Shown piece by piece: positions 1-7,114 of a DNA stretch of 64,000 nt; positions within the stretch are counted from its first letter, which is position 1, and every line of letters begins with the position of its first letter. The notes under the pieces were generated by a model that saw nothing but the letters and a program-made list of their open reading frames with translations, ran no database searches and had not been told where the DNA came from. Source of the stretch: an uncultured Clostridia bacterium (GTDB lineage Bacteria > Bacillota > Clostridia > Christensenellales > UBA1242); contig CAKVOE010000001.1 in NCBI GenBank assembly GCA_934778215.1, positions 124,001-188,000 on the forward strand, in the 5' to 3' direction. The position numbers were made by a program, and so were the translations under genes.

Positions 1-840
1 GACAACGCCTTTGAAAAGGTTGTTGAAGCCTTAGGTGTTTTGGGCGATGATTATGTAGATGTTTTAAAATATGCCAAAACGCACGGTTGGATAGATGTGT
101 ATCCAAAAAAAGGCAAAAGGTCGGGAGCGTTTTCTGTTACCACCGAAAATGCAAACCCCTATGTTATGCTAAACTATTTGCCTACATACAGAGATATTAG
201 CACAATTGCACACGAACTGGGGCATTCTATGCATACCTATTTTACGAACTACAAGCAATGCTACGAAAAAAGGCGTTATGAAACCTTTGTTGCAGAAATT
301 GCCAGCACTGTAAACGAGCAGTTGCTTTTTAGATATTATTTAAAAAATGCCAAAGATGACAATAAAAAAAAGTTTTTGATAGAAAGTTTTTTGAGCGATT
401 TTTATGCAACGGTTTTTCGTCAAACTATGTTTGCGGAGTTTCAATTAAATGTTAACAATTTGGTAAGTGCAGGAAACGCAATTTCATCGGACGACTTAAA
501 CAATTTATATCAAAAATTGTTAGAGAAGTATTTTGGTAAGGGTGTTAATATACACGAATATTGCAAATACGAGTGGTCAAGAATTCCGCATTTTTATAAC
601 TCATTTTATGTGTACACCTACGCAACAGGGCTAATTAGTGCAATTGCCATTGTAAACAATATAGAAAAAGATGGTGCGGTTGCTGTAAAAAAGTACAAAG
701 AGTTTTTGTCTGGCGGTTGCAGTCTTGCTCCAACCAAACTACTACAAATTGCAGGGGTAGATATAGAAAAGCCCGAAACCATAGAAAACGCATTTGCTTT
801 TTATAAAGAAAAACTAGAACAGTTAAAGAGTATTTTATAA
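1..840 (+). CDS. pepF: Oligoendopeptidase F (M3 family), 3' part only
   Basis: The reading frame is open from base 1, so the gene begins upstream of the window and only about the last 279 residues are present. The zinc-peptidase signature HELGHSMH is visible around bases 211-234, where the two His bind zinc and Glu is the catalytic base. It is followed by the helical M3 core, including the FVAEIAST segment that supplies the third zinc ligand and the HFYNSFYVYTYATG stretch typical of PepF near the C-terminus. Family knowledge: cytosolic metallopeptidase that degrades short oligopeptides. The stop codon overlaps the start of the next gene by one base, implying translational coupling. A TTG at base 40 is internal and is not a real start. 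Confidence 0.93.
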   Translation, partial: DNAFEKVVEALGVLGDDYVDVLKYAKTHGWIDVYPKKGKRSGAFSVTTENANPYVMLNYLPTYRDISTIAHELGHSMHTYFTNYKQCYEKRRYETFVAEIASTVNEQLLFRYYLKNAKDDNKKKFLIESFLSDFYATVFRQTMFAEFQLNVNNLVSAGNAISSDDLNNLYQKLLEKYFGKGVNIHEYCKYEWSRIPHFYNSFYVYTYATGLISAIAIVNNIEKDGAVAVKKYKEFLSGGCSLAPTKLLQIAGVDIEKPETIENAFAFYKEKLEQLKSIL

Positions 841-1130
841 TGTATTATTTATATATATTGTTTTGTGACGACAACACTATGTATACCGGTATAACAACCG
901 ATGTAAAAAGACGATTTAAAGAACACTGCGAGGGTGGGGCAAAAGGCTCAAAATATACAAAGGTTCATAAACCTCAAGGGGTAGCGTATTCGGTTTTAAT
1001 AGGGAGTCGAGCGGAGGCAAGTTCTTTTGAGTACAAGGTTAAGCATCTAAAAAAAGATGACAAAATTAAATTAATTAACGCAAAACCTAATTCGGTTGAA
1101 AAATTACAAAACTTTTTTAGTGAAATTTAA
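840..1130 (+). CDS. GIY-YIG domain protein (YhbQ/UPF0213-like)
   Basis: A 96-residue protein that is essentially a single GIY-YIG nuclease domain. The N-terminus YLYILFCDDNTMYTGIT carries the two-strand motif (YIL for GIY, YTG for YIG), followed by the conserved Arg in the DVKRRFKEH helix. The length matches the stand-alone UvrC-N-like family often annotated as putative endonuclease. The ATG overlaps the pepF stop (ATGA-type overlap), so the two are probably co-transcribed. Family members are thought to act in DNA processing, but the physiological substrate is unknown and I infer nothing more specific. Confidence 0.85.
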   Translation: MYYLYILFCDDNTMYTGITTDVKRRFKEHCEGGAKGSKYTKVHKPQGVAYSVLIGSRAEASSFEYKVKHLKKDDKIKLINAKPNSVEKLQNFFSEI

Positions 1131-1182
1131 ACAAACTAAAAATATTTGTTTATTTTGCTAGTCCTTTTAAATTAATATATGG

Positions 1183-1222
1183 TACAATTAGAGTGTAAAA
1201 ATAGTAATTACACTCTTTTTAT
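1183..1222 (+). promoter_or_regulatory. Extended -10 promoter overlapping a 9-bp inverted repeat
   Basis: A TACAAT hexamer (1183-1188) preceded by TGG looks like an extended -10 element; no good -35 is visible. A 9-bp perfect inverted repeat (AGAGTGTAA at 1190-1198, TTACACTCT at 1208-1216, then a T tract) lies on the predicted start site. It could be the intrinsic terminator of the upstream pepF operon, an operator, or both. The downstream gene has a good ribosome site (GGAGG) just before its ATG at 1239. Confidence 0.5.
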
Positions 1223-1238
1223 TTAGTGGAGGAAACAG

Positions 1239-2846
1239 ATGACAAGAGTAAATAAAATTGTTAAATCATTATGGATAATTTGTTTGGCGGTGGTTTCGGC
1301 TGTGCTAATAGGTGTTGTGGCAAACAAGGTTGATGCAACAACTTATGCAGATGCCACGCTTACTATCACAAAAATTGAAACAATAGCAGATGCTACCTAC
1401 AATGCGACAAGGCAAGAACCAAACATAATTGTAAAACAAGACGAAAATATTGTTAACGAAAGCGATTATACTCTTTCTATAAAATATAAAAAAATTGGTG
1501 AAGACGATTCAGCCTTTGTAGAAATTGCAGAAAGCGATGCTTATACCAACGCCGGCGTTTACAAAATTACGGCTAGTGTTACGGCAGAAAATGCAACTTA
1601 TTTACCGGGAAGCGTATCAACAACTTATACAATAAACAAAGCCAATGTTAGTGATGAGCAGTTTAAGTATGTCAAGTCTTCTATTACAAAAAATAGCAAC
1701 GACCCAAATTTTACAAATGAACTTACAAACCTATTAGAACTTCCTGTTGTGTACACCATTACAACAGACAAAGGCATTGAAGTTAGTGCAAGTGGCGAAA
1801 TTACGCTTGCATTAAACGCCGAAGAGAAAACAGAGGTTTCGGTTTCTGCAAATTTTGAAGGTAATGATAATTTTAATGCAAAAAGAGCATCTTATTCACT
1901 AATTGTAAACAACAAAGTTACAATAACATGGATAGTTGATGGTGTTCAAAAAACTCAAGATTTTGCATACAACCAAAAAATAGAATATCAAGGAACCACT
2001 CCAACAAAATCATCAACCACCGAATTTGATTATGCTTTTGAAAAATGGTTGCCAGAGGTTACCGAAGATGAAAGAGCGGTAACAAATAAAACCTTTACCG
2101 CTAGTTTTAAAGAGTCAAAACGCAAATATGAGATTAAATTTTTGTGGGAAGACGGTTCACTTATGCGAACCTATATATTAGAATATGGCGTTATGCCAAC
2201 TTGGGACGAGCCTACAAAAACAGGCGGAGATGAATGCAAATACAAATTTACTGGGTGGAGTCCAGAGGTTACAATTGTTAGGGGCGAGGCGTCATACACA
2301 GCAAATTTCGAAAAAAGACTCCTTAATGTAAAAAGTGAAGCAAAAGCAGGCGAGGACTCTGTTGCAGAAATTGTATCAACAAACGGAATTTATGACAAGG
2401 CAAGATTTATTGCCGAAGCAAACAATGAAATTAGTTTTGCAACACCAAAAAATTGCGAAAATATTGCATCTTATACGGCAAAACTTGTGGTGCCGGTAGA
2501 GGGAGGAAACCTTGTACCAATGTATTTGGGCGAAAAGGTTACCGTAAAGGTAAAACTTGCAGAGGTTCCATCTAAAACAACCAACATAAAAGTTGCAATG
2601 GAAGATGCCGAGGGCGAAATTGAACTTATAGATTGTGTAATAGATGGCGACTATTTAACTTTTGAAACAAACAAGATTAGTGATTTTATGATTGTAAAAG
2701 ACTGTGGAAATTTGCTTGCAACTTGCCTAATTAGTTTTGCATTTATTTTGGTGGCAGTAATGGTTTTAACAGTAATACTTGTACCAGTGTTAAAAAAGCA
2801 AGATCACACTACTTATACAGAATATTCTGGAGATGAAAAAAATTAA
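1239..2846 (+). CDS. Membrane-anchored surface protein with MBG-like and InlB/Flg_new-like repeats
   Basis: 535 residues. The N-terminus has a basic start and a hydrophobic signal segment (about residues 10-30, ending near VDATTYA). About residues 40-132 resemble the bacterial MBG/YDG immunoglobulin-like fold, ending in the typical TYLPGSVSTTYTINKA. About residues 225-360 hold two tandem Listeria-Bacteroides (Flg_new/InlB B-type) repeats with the KWLPEVT and GWSPEVT signatures. A C-terminal hydrophobic helix (about 497-522) and short basic tail anchor it in the membrane; there is no LPXTG motif. Family knowledge links such repeats to adhesins and surface proteins. Ligand and role are unknown. 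It is followed by its own terminator, so it is a single-gene transcription unit. Confidence 0.8.
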   Translation: MTRVNKIVKSLWIICLAVVSAVLIGVVANKVDATTYADATLTITKIETIADATYNATRQEPNIIVKQDENIVNESDYTLSIKYKKIGEDDSAFVEIAESDAYTNAGVYKITASVTAENATYLPGSVSTTYTINKANVSDEQFKYVKSSITKNSNDPNFTNELTNLLELPVVYTITTDKGIEVSASGEITLALNAEEKTEVSVSANFEGNDNFNAKRASYSLIVNNKVTITWIVDGVQKTQDFAYNQKIEYQGTTPTKSSTTEFDYAFEKWLPEVTEDERAVTNKTFTASFKESKRKYEIKFLWEDGSLMRTYILEYGVMPTWDEPTKTGGDECKYKFTGWSPEVTIVRGEASYTANFEKRLLNVKSEAKAGEDSVAEIVSTNGIYDKARFIAEANNEISFATPKNCENIASYTAKLVVPVEGGNLVPMYLGEKVTVKVKLAEVPSKTTNIKVAMEDAEGEIELIDCVIDGDYLTFETNKISDFMIVKDCGNLLATCLISFAFILVAVMVLTVILVPVLKKQDHTTYTEYSGDEKN

Positions 2847-2954
2847 AAAGAATATAAATTTTTTAAAATTTAAACCACAAAAAACTACCCAAAAGTAGTA
2901 AAAAACACAACAAAAAAATATACAACAAACTTTTATTATATTTAACTCACAAAA

Positions 2955-2996
2955 AACGCTCTATCACTTTAAAATTAAGGGATAGAGCGTTATTTA
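2955..2996 (+). terminator. Intrinsic terminator after the MBG-like surface gene
   Basis: An 11-bp perfect stem (AACGCTCTATC at 2955-2965 with GATAGAGCGTT at 2981-2991) is followed by a T-rich tract. It ends the 1239-2846 transcript, so the hairpins further downstream are not needed as that gene's terminator. Confidence 0.75.
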
Positions 2997-3010
2997 TTGC
3001 TTCAAAAAAA

Positions 3011-3043
3011 AGACCGCCTATTAGTATAATAGGTGGTCTTTTT
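3011..3043 (+). repeat. Left arm of a 33-bp inverted-repeat pair; itself a near-palindrome
   Basis: Bases 3011-3039 form two 13-bp half sites (AGACCGCCTATTA and TAATAGGTGGTCT, one mismatch) around a 3-bp centre GTA. The exact reverse complement occurs at 3137-3165, and identity runs four further T/A bases inward. Identity stops abruptly on the outer side. On the minus strand the hairpin is followed by seven U, so it would act as a terminator for leftward transcription. The architecture (short inverted half sites with an asymmetric centre, present as an inverted pair) resembles site-specific recombination sites. Confidence 0.85.
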
Positions 3044-3051
3044 CTAATAAT

Positions 3052-3080
3052 ATTTTACTCTAATGGCATAAATATATCAA
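3052..3080 (-). promoter_or_regulatory. Sigma-A-like promoter inside the inverted-repeat segment, pointing left
   Basis: Read on the minus strand, TTGATA (3080-3075), a 17-bp spacer and TAAAAT (3057-3052) make the best promoter of the segment. It points away from the 3197 gene and into a hairpin with a U tract, so in this orientation it would yield only a very short RNA. If the segment between the repeats were inverted it would sit at about 3096-3124, start near 3131 and read into the 3197 gene. A weaker plus-strand candidate (TTAACA-18-TACTTT, 3086-3115) exists, so basal expression is not excluded. Confidence 0.6.
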
Positions 3081-3132
3081 CTTTTTTAACACAAATTTCA
3101 AAAATTGGCTACTTTAAAGGGAATTTTTTTCA

Positions 3133-3165
3133 AAAAAGACCACCTATTATACTAATAGGCGGTCT
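3133..3165 (-). repeat. Right arm of the 33-bp inverted-repeat pair
   Basis: Bases 3137-3165 are the exact reverse complement of 3011-3039, with four further matching bases at 3133-3136. Read rightward this hairpin is followed by an A-rich sequence, not a U tract, so it should not terminate transcription entering the 3197 gene. Read leftward it is followed by U6 and could terminate. The 89 bp between the arms (3044-3132) hold no ORF. Confidence 0.85.
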
Positions 3166-3196
3166 AAAAAGTGGACTATTTTTTGGAGATATACTT

Positions 3197-5179
3197 ATGA
3201 GATTTTTTAAAAGATTTAGAGCGTTTTTGTTTATGGTAGTATGCTTAATAATTTGCTCCGTTCAAGCGGTGCAAGTAATTTGTGCGGTAAATATTAGAGG
3301 GGGTGGTAGTACCACCGTAACTTACGATGCGTTTTTAAGCAATGACGATATATTAAGCGTGTATCAACCCATAAATTCTGAGGACCCAAAGTGGACAAAG
3401 TATGGTCATAACGCTACACTAAATGCAAACGCTACAAAAATAGAAACTACAAGTGCAGAAGCCTTGCAAACTGCACTAACAAACAAAGATAGTGAAGGCA
3501 ATGCCGACCTAACCAAAATTAATGCAAGTTTAACTTACGGCGTAGACGATTACACAAAATCAACTACTCCAGTGTATGGCAAAATAGATATAGTAAATGT
3601 AGATATTAAAACGGGGGAGATAATAGGAAAACTTAGCGACCCAACCTACAACTTTGAGTGGTTTGGAAGAGATGTAACACTTTCTGCCGGTACAAAACTT
3701 GCCAGTGGCAGAACATTAACCGCCGATACCACTTTTACAGTAGATTGTTATACATATTACCCAACAATGTACATAAGAAGATGTATAATAGATAATAACC
3801 AATGGCTAAGCGTATCCGAAAAGGATTTTGCCGGTTCGGTAGAAGTGCCAGAATATTACACCGCCACATTTACCGCAACGGTATATAACCCAGATAAAAC
3901 GCTTGCACAAAATGAAAATGGCGTAATTGTAAGAAGTTATATAAATAACGATATGCCACTATCTTATTACAAATCTGCCTACTTAAATGAATTTTACTCA
4001 ACCGACTATTCAACAGAAAACAGCGTTAACAACCCAACGCAAGCAAGAATGCTACAGTGGTGTACAAATCTAACCAAGGCGTGGGAAACAGCACAAGTAA
4101 ATGCTACATTGCAAAATTATACCTGTGCAAAAAGTTGCCAAGGTGAAGGTTACACCGCTTTTGTATACAATTATTTGTATTTAATTAAATATGCAGATAA
4201 CAATGCACAAGATATGGTTGGAAATGGCAACTGCCGTTCTTTTAGCAAATATAACACAATAACAAATGCTAATGGTAGTGCGGACAACGCCGGCGAAGAA
4301 GAAACGCTAACGGCAACAATAAATGGCAAAGAAATTACCTATGGTAAAAATGTAACATTTGCGGGAACAAATATAACAAGAACAGTTTCGGTAGTAAATC
4401 ATTTAGAAAGTATAAAGTCGGGCGGAACAATTGGTATGGAAGTATCTGCTGGTGGTAACGAAGCAGGTATGCTTTATGGGTATAAAGTAAACTATGTAAA
4501 CACAACAAAAAATGGATATACCGAAAAAGAGGGTTTATATACCACGCAAATTTTAACCCATACAGCAAGTGGTAAAAGGGCACTATTAGATGGCTATGTA
4601 GGGTCTAATGGGTATACTTCGGTAATGTGCTTGGGGGTTGCTGACCCTTGGGCAAATATGTTTACTTGGGTATTTGGAATGGCTGTATTAAATAACACCG
4701 ATGACCCCAATAGGGGAGAAAGTGAAGCGGTAATAAACGTATATGCAACGACCGAAAATTATGATTATAATACAAATAACTGGCTAACCTCAGAATATTC
4801 TGGTACAGGAGCGGACGCTTATGCAACCAAAATATCTGCATTAAATAGTGCCGGATACCATAAACTTAGTTACAATTTGCCAACAGAAGAGGGCAGATAC
4901 CAAACACTCGGGGTAACCGATATGGCAACGCAAGGAAACCTAAAAGATACCCTAATAGGCTTACCAGATGCAAATTCCGGTGTGGGCAGTAGCACAAAAG
5001 GTCTTTGTGACTACTATTATTGCAACTCTACCACCAGCCAAACATCAAACTATATTTTTGGTGTGATTCGTGGCGGTGCTACTTATGGGTATAGTGCGGG
5101 ACCTTTCTGCGTCTATGTGTATTATACACTAGCCACTTGTCATTATAATGTCGGGTTGCGGTCTTCATTAGTTGGTTAA
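3197..5179 (+). CDS. Secreted C-type-lectin-like protein with a DGR-type variable C-terminus
   Basis: 660 residues. The ATG has a GGAG ribosome site 8 nt upstream. A signal peptide (basic MRFFKRFR, then a hydrophobic stretch to VICA, about residue 30) is followed by a GGGSTTVTY motif shared with the 12218-12805 protein. The middle is beta-rich with no domain I can name. From about residue 480 the sequence reads like the C-type lectin fold of DGR target proteins: ADPWANMFTWVFG, then GLPDANSGVGSSTKGLCDYYYC. The end has IRGG, SAGPF and NVGLR framing a run of Y, S, C, H and T residues (628-651). No anchor, LPXTG or C-terminal TM is present, so surface attachment must be indirect. Known DGR targets of this fold bind ligands through the varied residues; the ligand here is unknown. 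A possible inversion switch precedes the gene. Confidence 0.8.
   Translation: MRFFKRFRAFLFMVVCLIICSVQAVQVICAVNIRGGGSTTVTYDAFLSNDDILSVYQPINSEDPKWTKYGHNATLNANATKIETTSAEALQTALTNKDSEGNADLTKINASLTYGVDDYTKSTTPVYGKIDIVNVDIKTGEIIGKLSDPTYNFEWFGRDVTLSAGTKLASGRTLTADTTFTVDCYTYYPTMYIRRCIIDNNQWLSVSEKDFAGSVEVPEYYTATFTATVYNPDKTLAQNENGVIVRSYINNDMPLSYYKSAYLNEFYSTDYSTENSVNNPTQARMLQWCTNLTKAWETAQVNATLQNYTCAKSCQGEGYTAFVYNYLYLIKYADNNAQDMVGNGNCRSFSKYNTITNANGSADNAGEEETLTATINGKEITYGKNVTFAGTNITRTVSVVNHLESIKSGGTIGMEVSAGGNEAGMLYGYKVNYVNTTKNGYTEKEGLYTTQILTHTASGKRALLDGYVGSNGYTSVMCLGVADPWANMFTWVFGMAVLNNTDDPNRGESEAVINVYATTENYDYNTNNWLTSEYSGTGADAYATKISALNSAGYHKLSYNLPTEEGRYQTLGVTDMATQGNLKDTLIGLPDANSGVGSSTKGLCDYYYCNSTTSQTSNYIFGVIRGGATYGYSAGPFCVYVYYTLATCHYNVGLRSSLVG
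5066..5176 (+). other. Candidate DGR variable region (VR)
   Basis: Codons 624-660. The invariant frame is IRGG (624-627), AGPF (634-637) and NVGLR (651-655). The interleaved codons are GCT, ACT, TAT, TAT, AGT, TGC, TAT, TAT, TAT, ACT, TGT, CAT, TAT and AAT: all 14 end in T or C. That is what adenine-specific mutagenesis of AAT/AAC template codons produces, because the third base is never A and stays fixed. GTC, GGG and CGG codons cluster here and look unlike the rest of the gene. No template repeat or reverse transcriptase is in this window, so the donor would be elsewhere in the genome. Confidence 0.65.
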
Positions 5180-5213
5180 ACTACTAATTTACTAAAAATA
5201 TAACTAATTTAAG

Positions 5214-5260
5214 CAAAAGGCTTTTTGGTGAAATATTCCGCCATTAGGTCTTTTGTTTTT
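5214..5260 (+). terminator. Possible terminator after the lectin-like gene
   Basis: CAAAAG (5214-5219) can pair with CTTTTG (5250-5255), with an inner TGGTG/CGCCA helix including one G-U pair, followed by a T tract. The stem is interrupted. A hairpin close behind a DGR variable region is also a known aid to mutagenic homing, so a second role is possible but unproven. Confidence 0.35.
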
Positions 5261-5343
5261 ATATTGGCGAAGATTGTGCGAAATTAGCATAGCGCTTAAA
5301 ATTTTTTATTAAATAATTATTATATTTTTTCATATATTGTAGT

Positions 5344-6750
5344 ATGAAAAATTTTGGAAACAAGGTGTTTATTGTAGGCATTGCCGGAATTAGTATGTCT
5401 GCCATTGCAAAAATTTTGGTAAGTCAAGGAAAAATTGTTTTTGGTTCAGATTTAAATTATAATAAGCGGGTGGCAAAAGAATTAAAAAAACTAGGCATTG
5501 GGGTTGTAAATCAGGGGCAAAGGTGTGATATAGAGCAATTTAACCCCGACTCGGTTATATATTCGGTTGCAATAAAACCTACTGATGCGGAATTGGTTTG
5601 GGCAAGAGAAAACAATAAGAATATTTTTACTCGTGGCGAAGCATTGGGCGAAATAACAAAAGATTTTAAAAACTTAATTTGTATAAGTGGCTCACACGGA
5701 AAAACGACAACAACAGCACTATTAACTAATATTTTTAACCTAAGTGGATTAGATTTTTTTGCACATATTGGTGGAGAGTCTCAAGACATTGGCGGAAATT
5801 TAAGGTTGGGCAACAAAAAAGATTATTTTATTACCGAAGCCTGTGAATACTACGATAGTTTTTTATCATTAAAGCCAACAATTGCGGTTATTTTAAACAT
5901 TGCTTGTGACCACTTAGACTACTTTAAAAATGTTGAAAATTTGAAAAATTCGTTTTTGAAATTTGCAGAAAAAGTTAGGGCTGGTGGTTCGGTTGTAGTA
6001 TGCGTAGACGATGAAGGTGTTTTGTCTATAATAAAAAGCATAAGCACAAATAACAAAGGGGTTTATACTTTTTCGACAACGTCAAAAAACGCCGATTGCT
6101 ACATTGTTAGTTACAAAAAGAAAAAAGATGGAACGATGCAAGTAAGTGTTTGTGTGTTTGGCGAGGTTATACAAAATATAAGTTTACCGCTTGTTGGAGA
6201 ACATAATTTAAAAAATTTATGTGCTTCTATTTTGGTAGCAAAAATTTTGGGGCTTAAAAAAACTTACATAAAAAACGGTATACGGCTAACTCTTGGGGTA
6301 AAAAGGCGGTATCAAAGGCTTGGTAAAATAAATAATATAACTTATATTCACGACTACGCACATCACCCAGACGAAATAAATGCCGTAATAGATGAAACCC
6401 GCTCAAATATGAAAGATTTTGAAAAGTTGATAGTGGTGTTTGAATCTCATACCTACACAAGAACACAAAATTTGTGGGAGGGTTTTGCAATGGCTTTAAA
6501 AAAGGCGGATAGTAGCATAGTTTTGCCAATTTATCCTGCAAGAGAAAAACCCATAAAGGGTATAACTGCAAAAAATCTTGCTGGTGCAATAACCGATAGT
6601 GGGGGAAAGGGGTATTTTTGTGATAGTTACAAAAAAACCGAAAAACTTATTAAATTGCTAGCAAACAAAAAAAACACGGTGTGTTTGCTTTTGGGGGCGG
6701 GTAACATTGACCGGTTTGGCGACTATTTGTTTAAAAATGCAAAAAGTTAA
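5344..6750 (+). CDS. murC: UDP-N-acetylmuramate--L-alanine ligase
   Basis: 468 residues, normal for MurC. The N-terminal Rossmann UDP-binding motif is VGIAGISMSAIAKIL. The ATP P-loop is GSHGKTTTT (116-124), with the Mur-ligase central domain and EACEYYDSFL after it. HDYAHHPDEI at about 337-346 is the conserved C-terminal-domain motif of MurC and Mpl. It adds L-Ala to UDP-MurNAc, the first amino acid of the peptidoglycan stem, in the cytosol. Mpl is an alternative but is essentially a Gram-negative recycling enzyme. No clear Shine-Dalgarno precedes the ATG. It stands alone here, away from murG (37768-38871). Confidence 0.93.
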   Translation: MKNFGNKVFIVGIAGISMSAIAKILVSQGKIVFGSDLNYNKRVAKELKKLGIGVVNQGQRCDIEQFNPDSVIYSVAIKPTDAELVWARENNKNIFTRGEALGEITKDFKNLICISGSHGKTTTTALLTNIFNLSGLDFFAHIGGESQDIGGNLRLGNKKDYFITEACEYYDSFLSLKPTIAVILNIACDHLDYFKNVENLKNSFLKFAEKVRAGGSVVVCVDDEGVLSIIKSISTNNKGVYTFSTTSKNADCYIVSYKKKKDGTMQVSVCVFGEVIQNISLPLVGEHNLKNLCASILVAKILGLKKTYIKNGIRLTLGVKRRYQRLGKINNITYIHDYAHHPDEINAVIDETRSNMKDFEKLIVVFESHTYTRTQNLWEGFAMALKKADSSIVLPIYPAREKPIKGITAKNLAGAITDSGGKGYFCDSYKKTEKLIKLLANKKNTVCLLLGAGNIDRFGDYLFKNAKS

Positions 6751-6787
6751 TTTGGTAAATATTAAATAGTTTAACCATTAAAAATTG

Positions 6788-6816
6788 TTGACAATAAACA
6801 AATGTCGTGATAGAAT
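6788..6816 (+). promoter_or_regulatory. Sigma-A promoter of the ileS T-box operon
   Basis: TTGACA (6788-6793), a 17-bp spacer and TAGAAT (6811-6816), with the T-box leader beginning just downstream. Confidence 0.8.
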
Positions 6817-6824
6817 AAACTCGT

Positions 6825-7076
6825 GTTAATATAAATGCGATAATTTGGGACACGGTTTAATTATTCTAAGCCAAAAAAGAGAGTCGGGTTAGGTGAAAGC
6901 CGATTGGTAAAGATTTTTAAATTATCACTCAATAGCAGAATTTCTGAAATAATAGTAAGAGATTTCGGGCGTTTCCCGTCATAGAAACGGAGCAATAGAA
7001 AGTGCTTTAAATTAAATATTTTCAAGTGGTAATACAAAAGGAGTATTCTCGAAAATAGAGAATATTCTTTTTTTAA
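6825..7076 (+). ncRNA. T-box leader controlling ileS
   Basis: The leader can form a long Stem I (GATAATTT near 6838-6845 with AAATTATC near 6919-6926). It holds an AGAGAG motif (6878-6883) and a GGTGAAAG loop, both standard Stem I elements. An AUU triplet at 6913-6915, on the 3' side above the basal helix, is a candidate Ile specifier. The T-box bulge is a divergent AGTGGTAATAC (7024-7034) in place of the usual GGTGGTACCGCG. The terminator follows: GAGTATTCTC (7041-7050) pairs with GAGAATATTC (7058-7067), then U7. Uncharged tRNA-Ile should favour the antiterminator and ileS expression. Confidence 0.85.
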
Positions 7077-7114
7077 AAAGCAAAACTTTCTAATTCAAAA
7101 AAAGGAGAACAAAA

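Noticed and set aside
3011..3165. Reading the twin hairpins as a simple tandem of terminators
   Set aside because: The upstream gene already has a terminator at 2955-2996, and the second hairpin lacks a U tract in the forward direction. The exact inverted relationship and enclosed promoter fit a switch better, though this stays an alternative.
5180..5343. Looked for a DGR template repeat or reverse transcriptase near the variable region
   Set aside because: The sequence to 5343 shows no near-copy of the variable region, no other intergenic region I read contains one, and no protein in the window resembles a reverse transcriptase.
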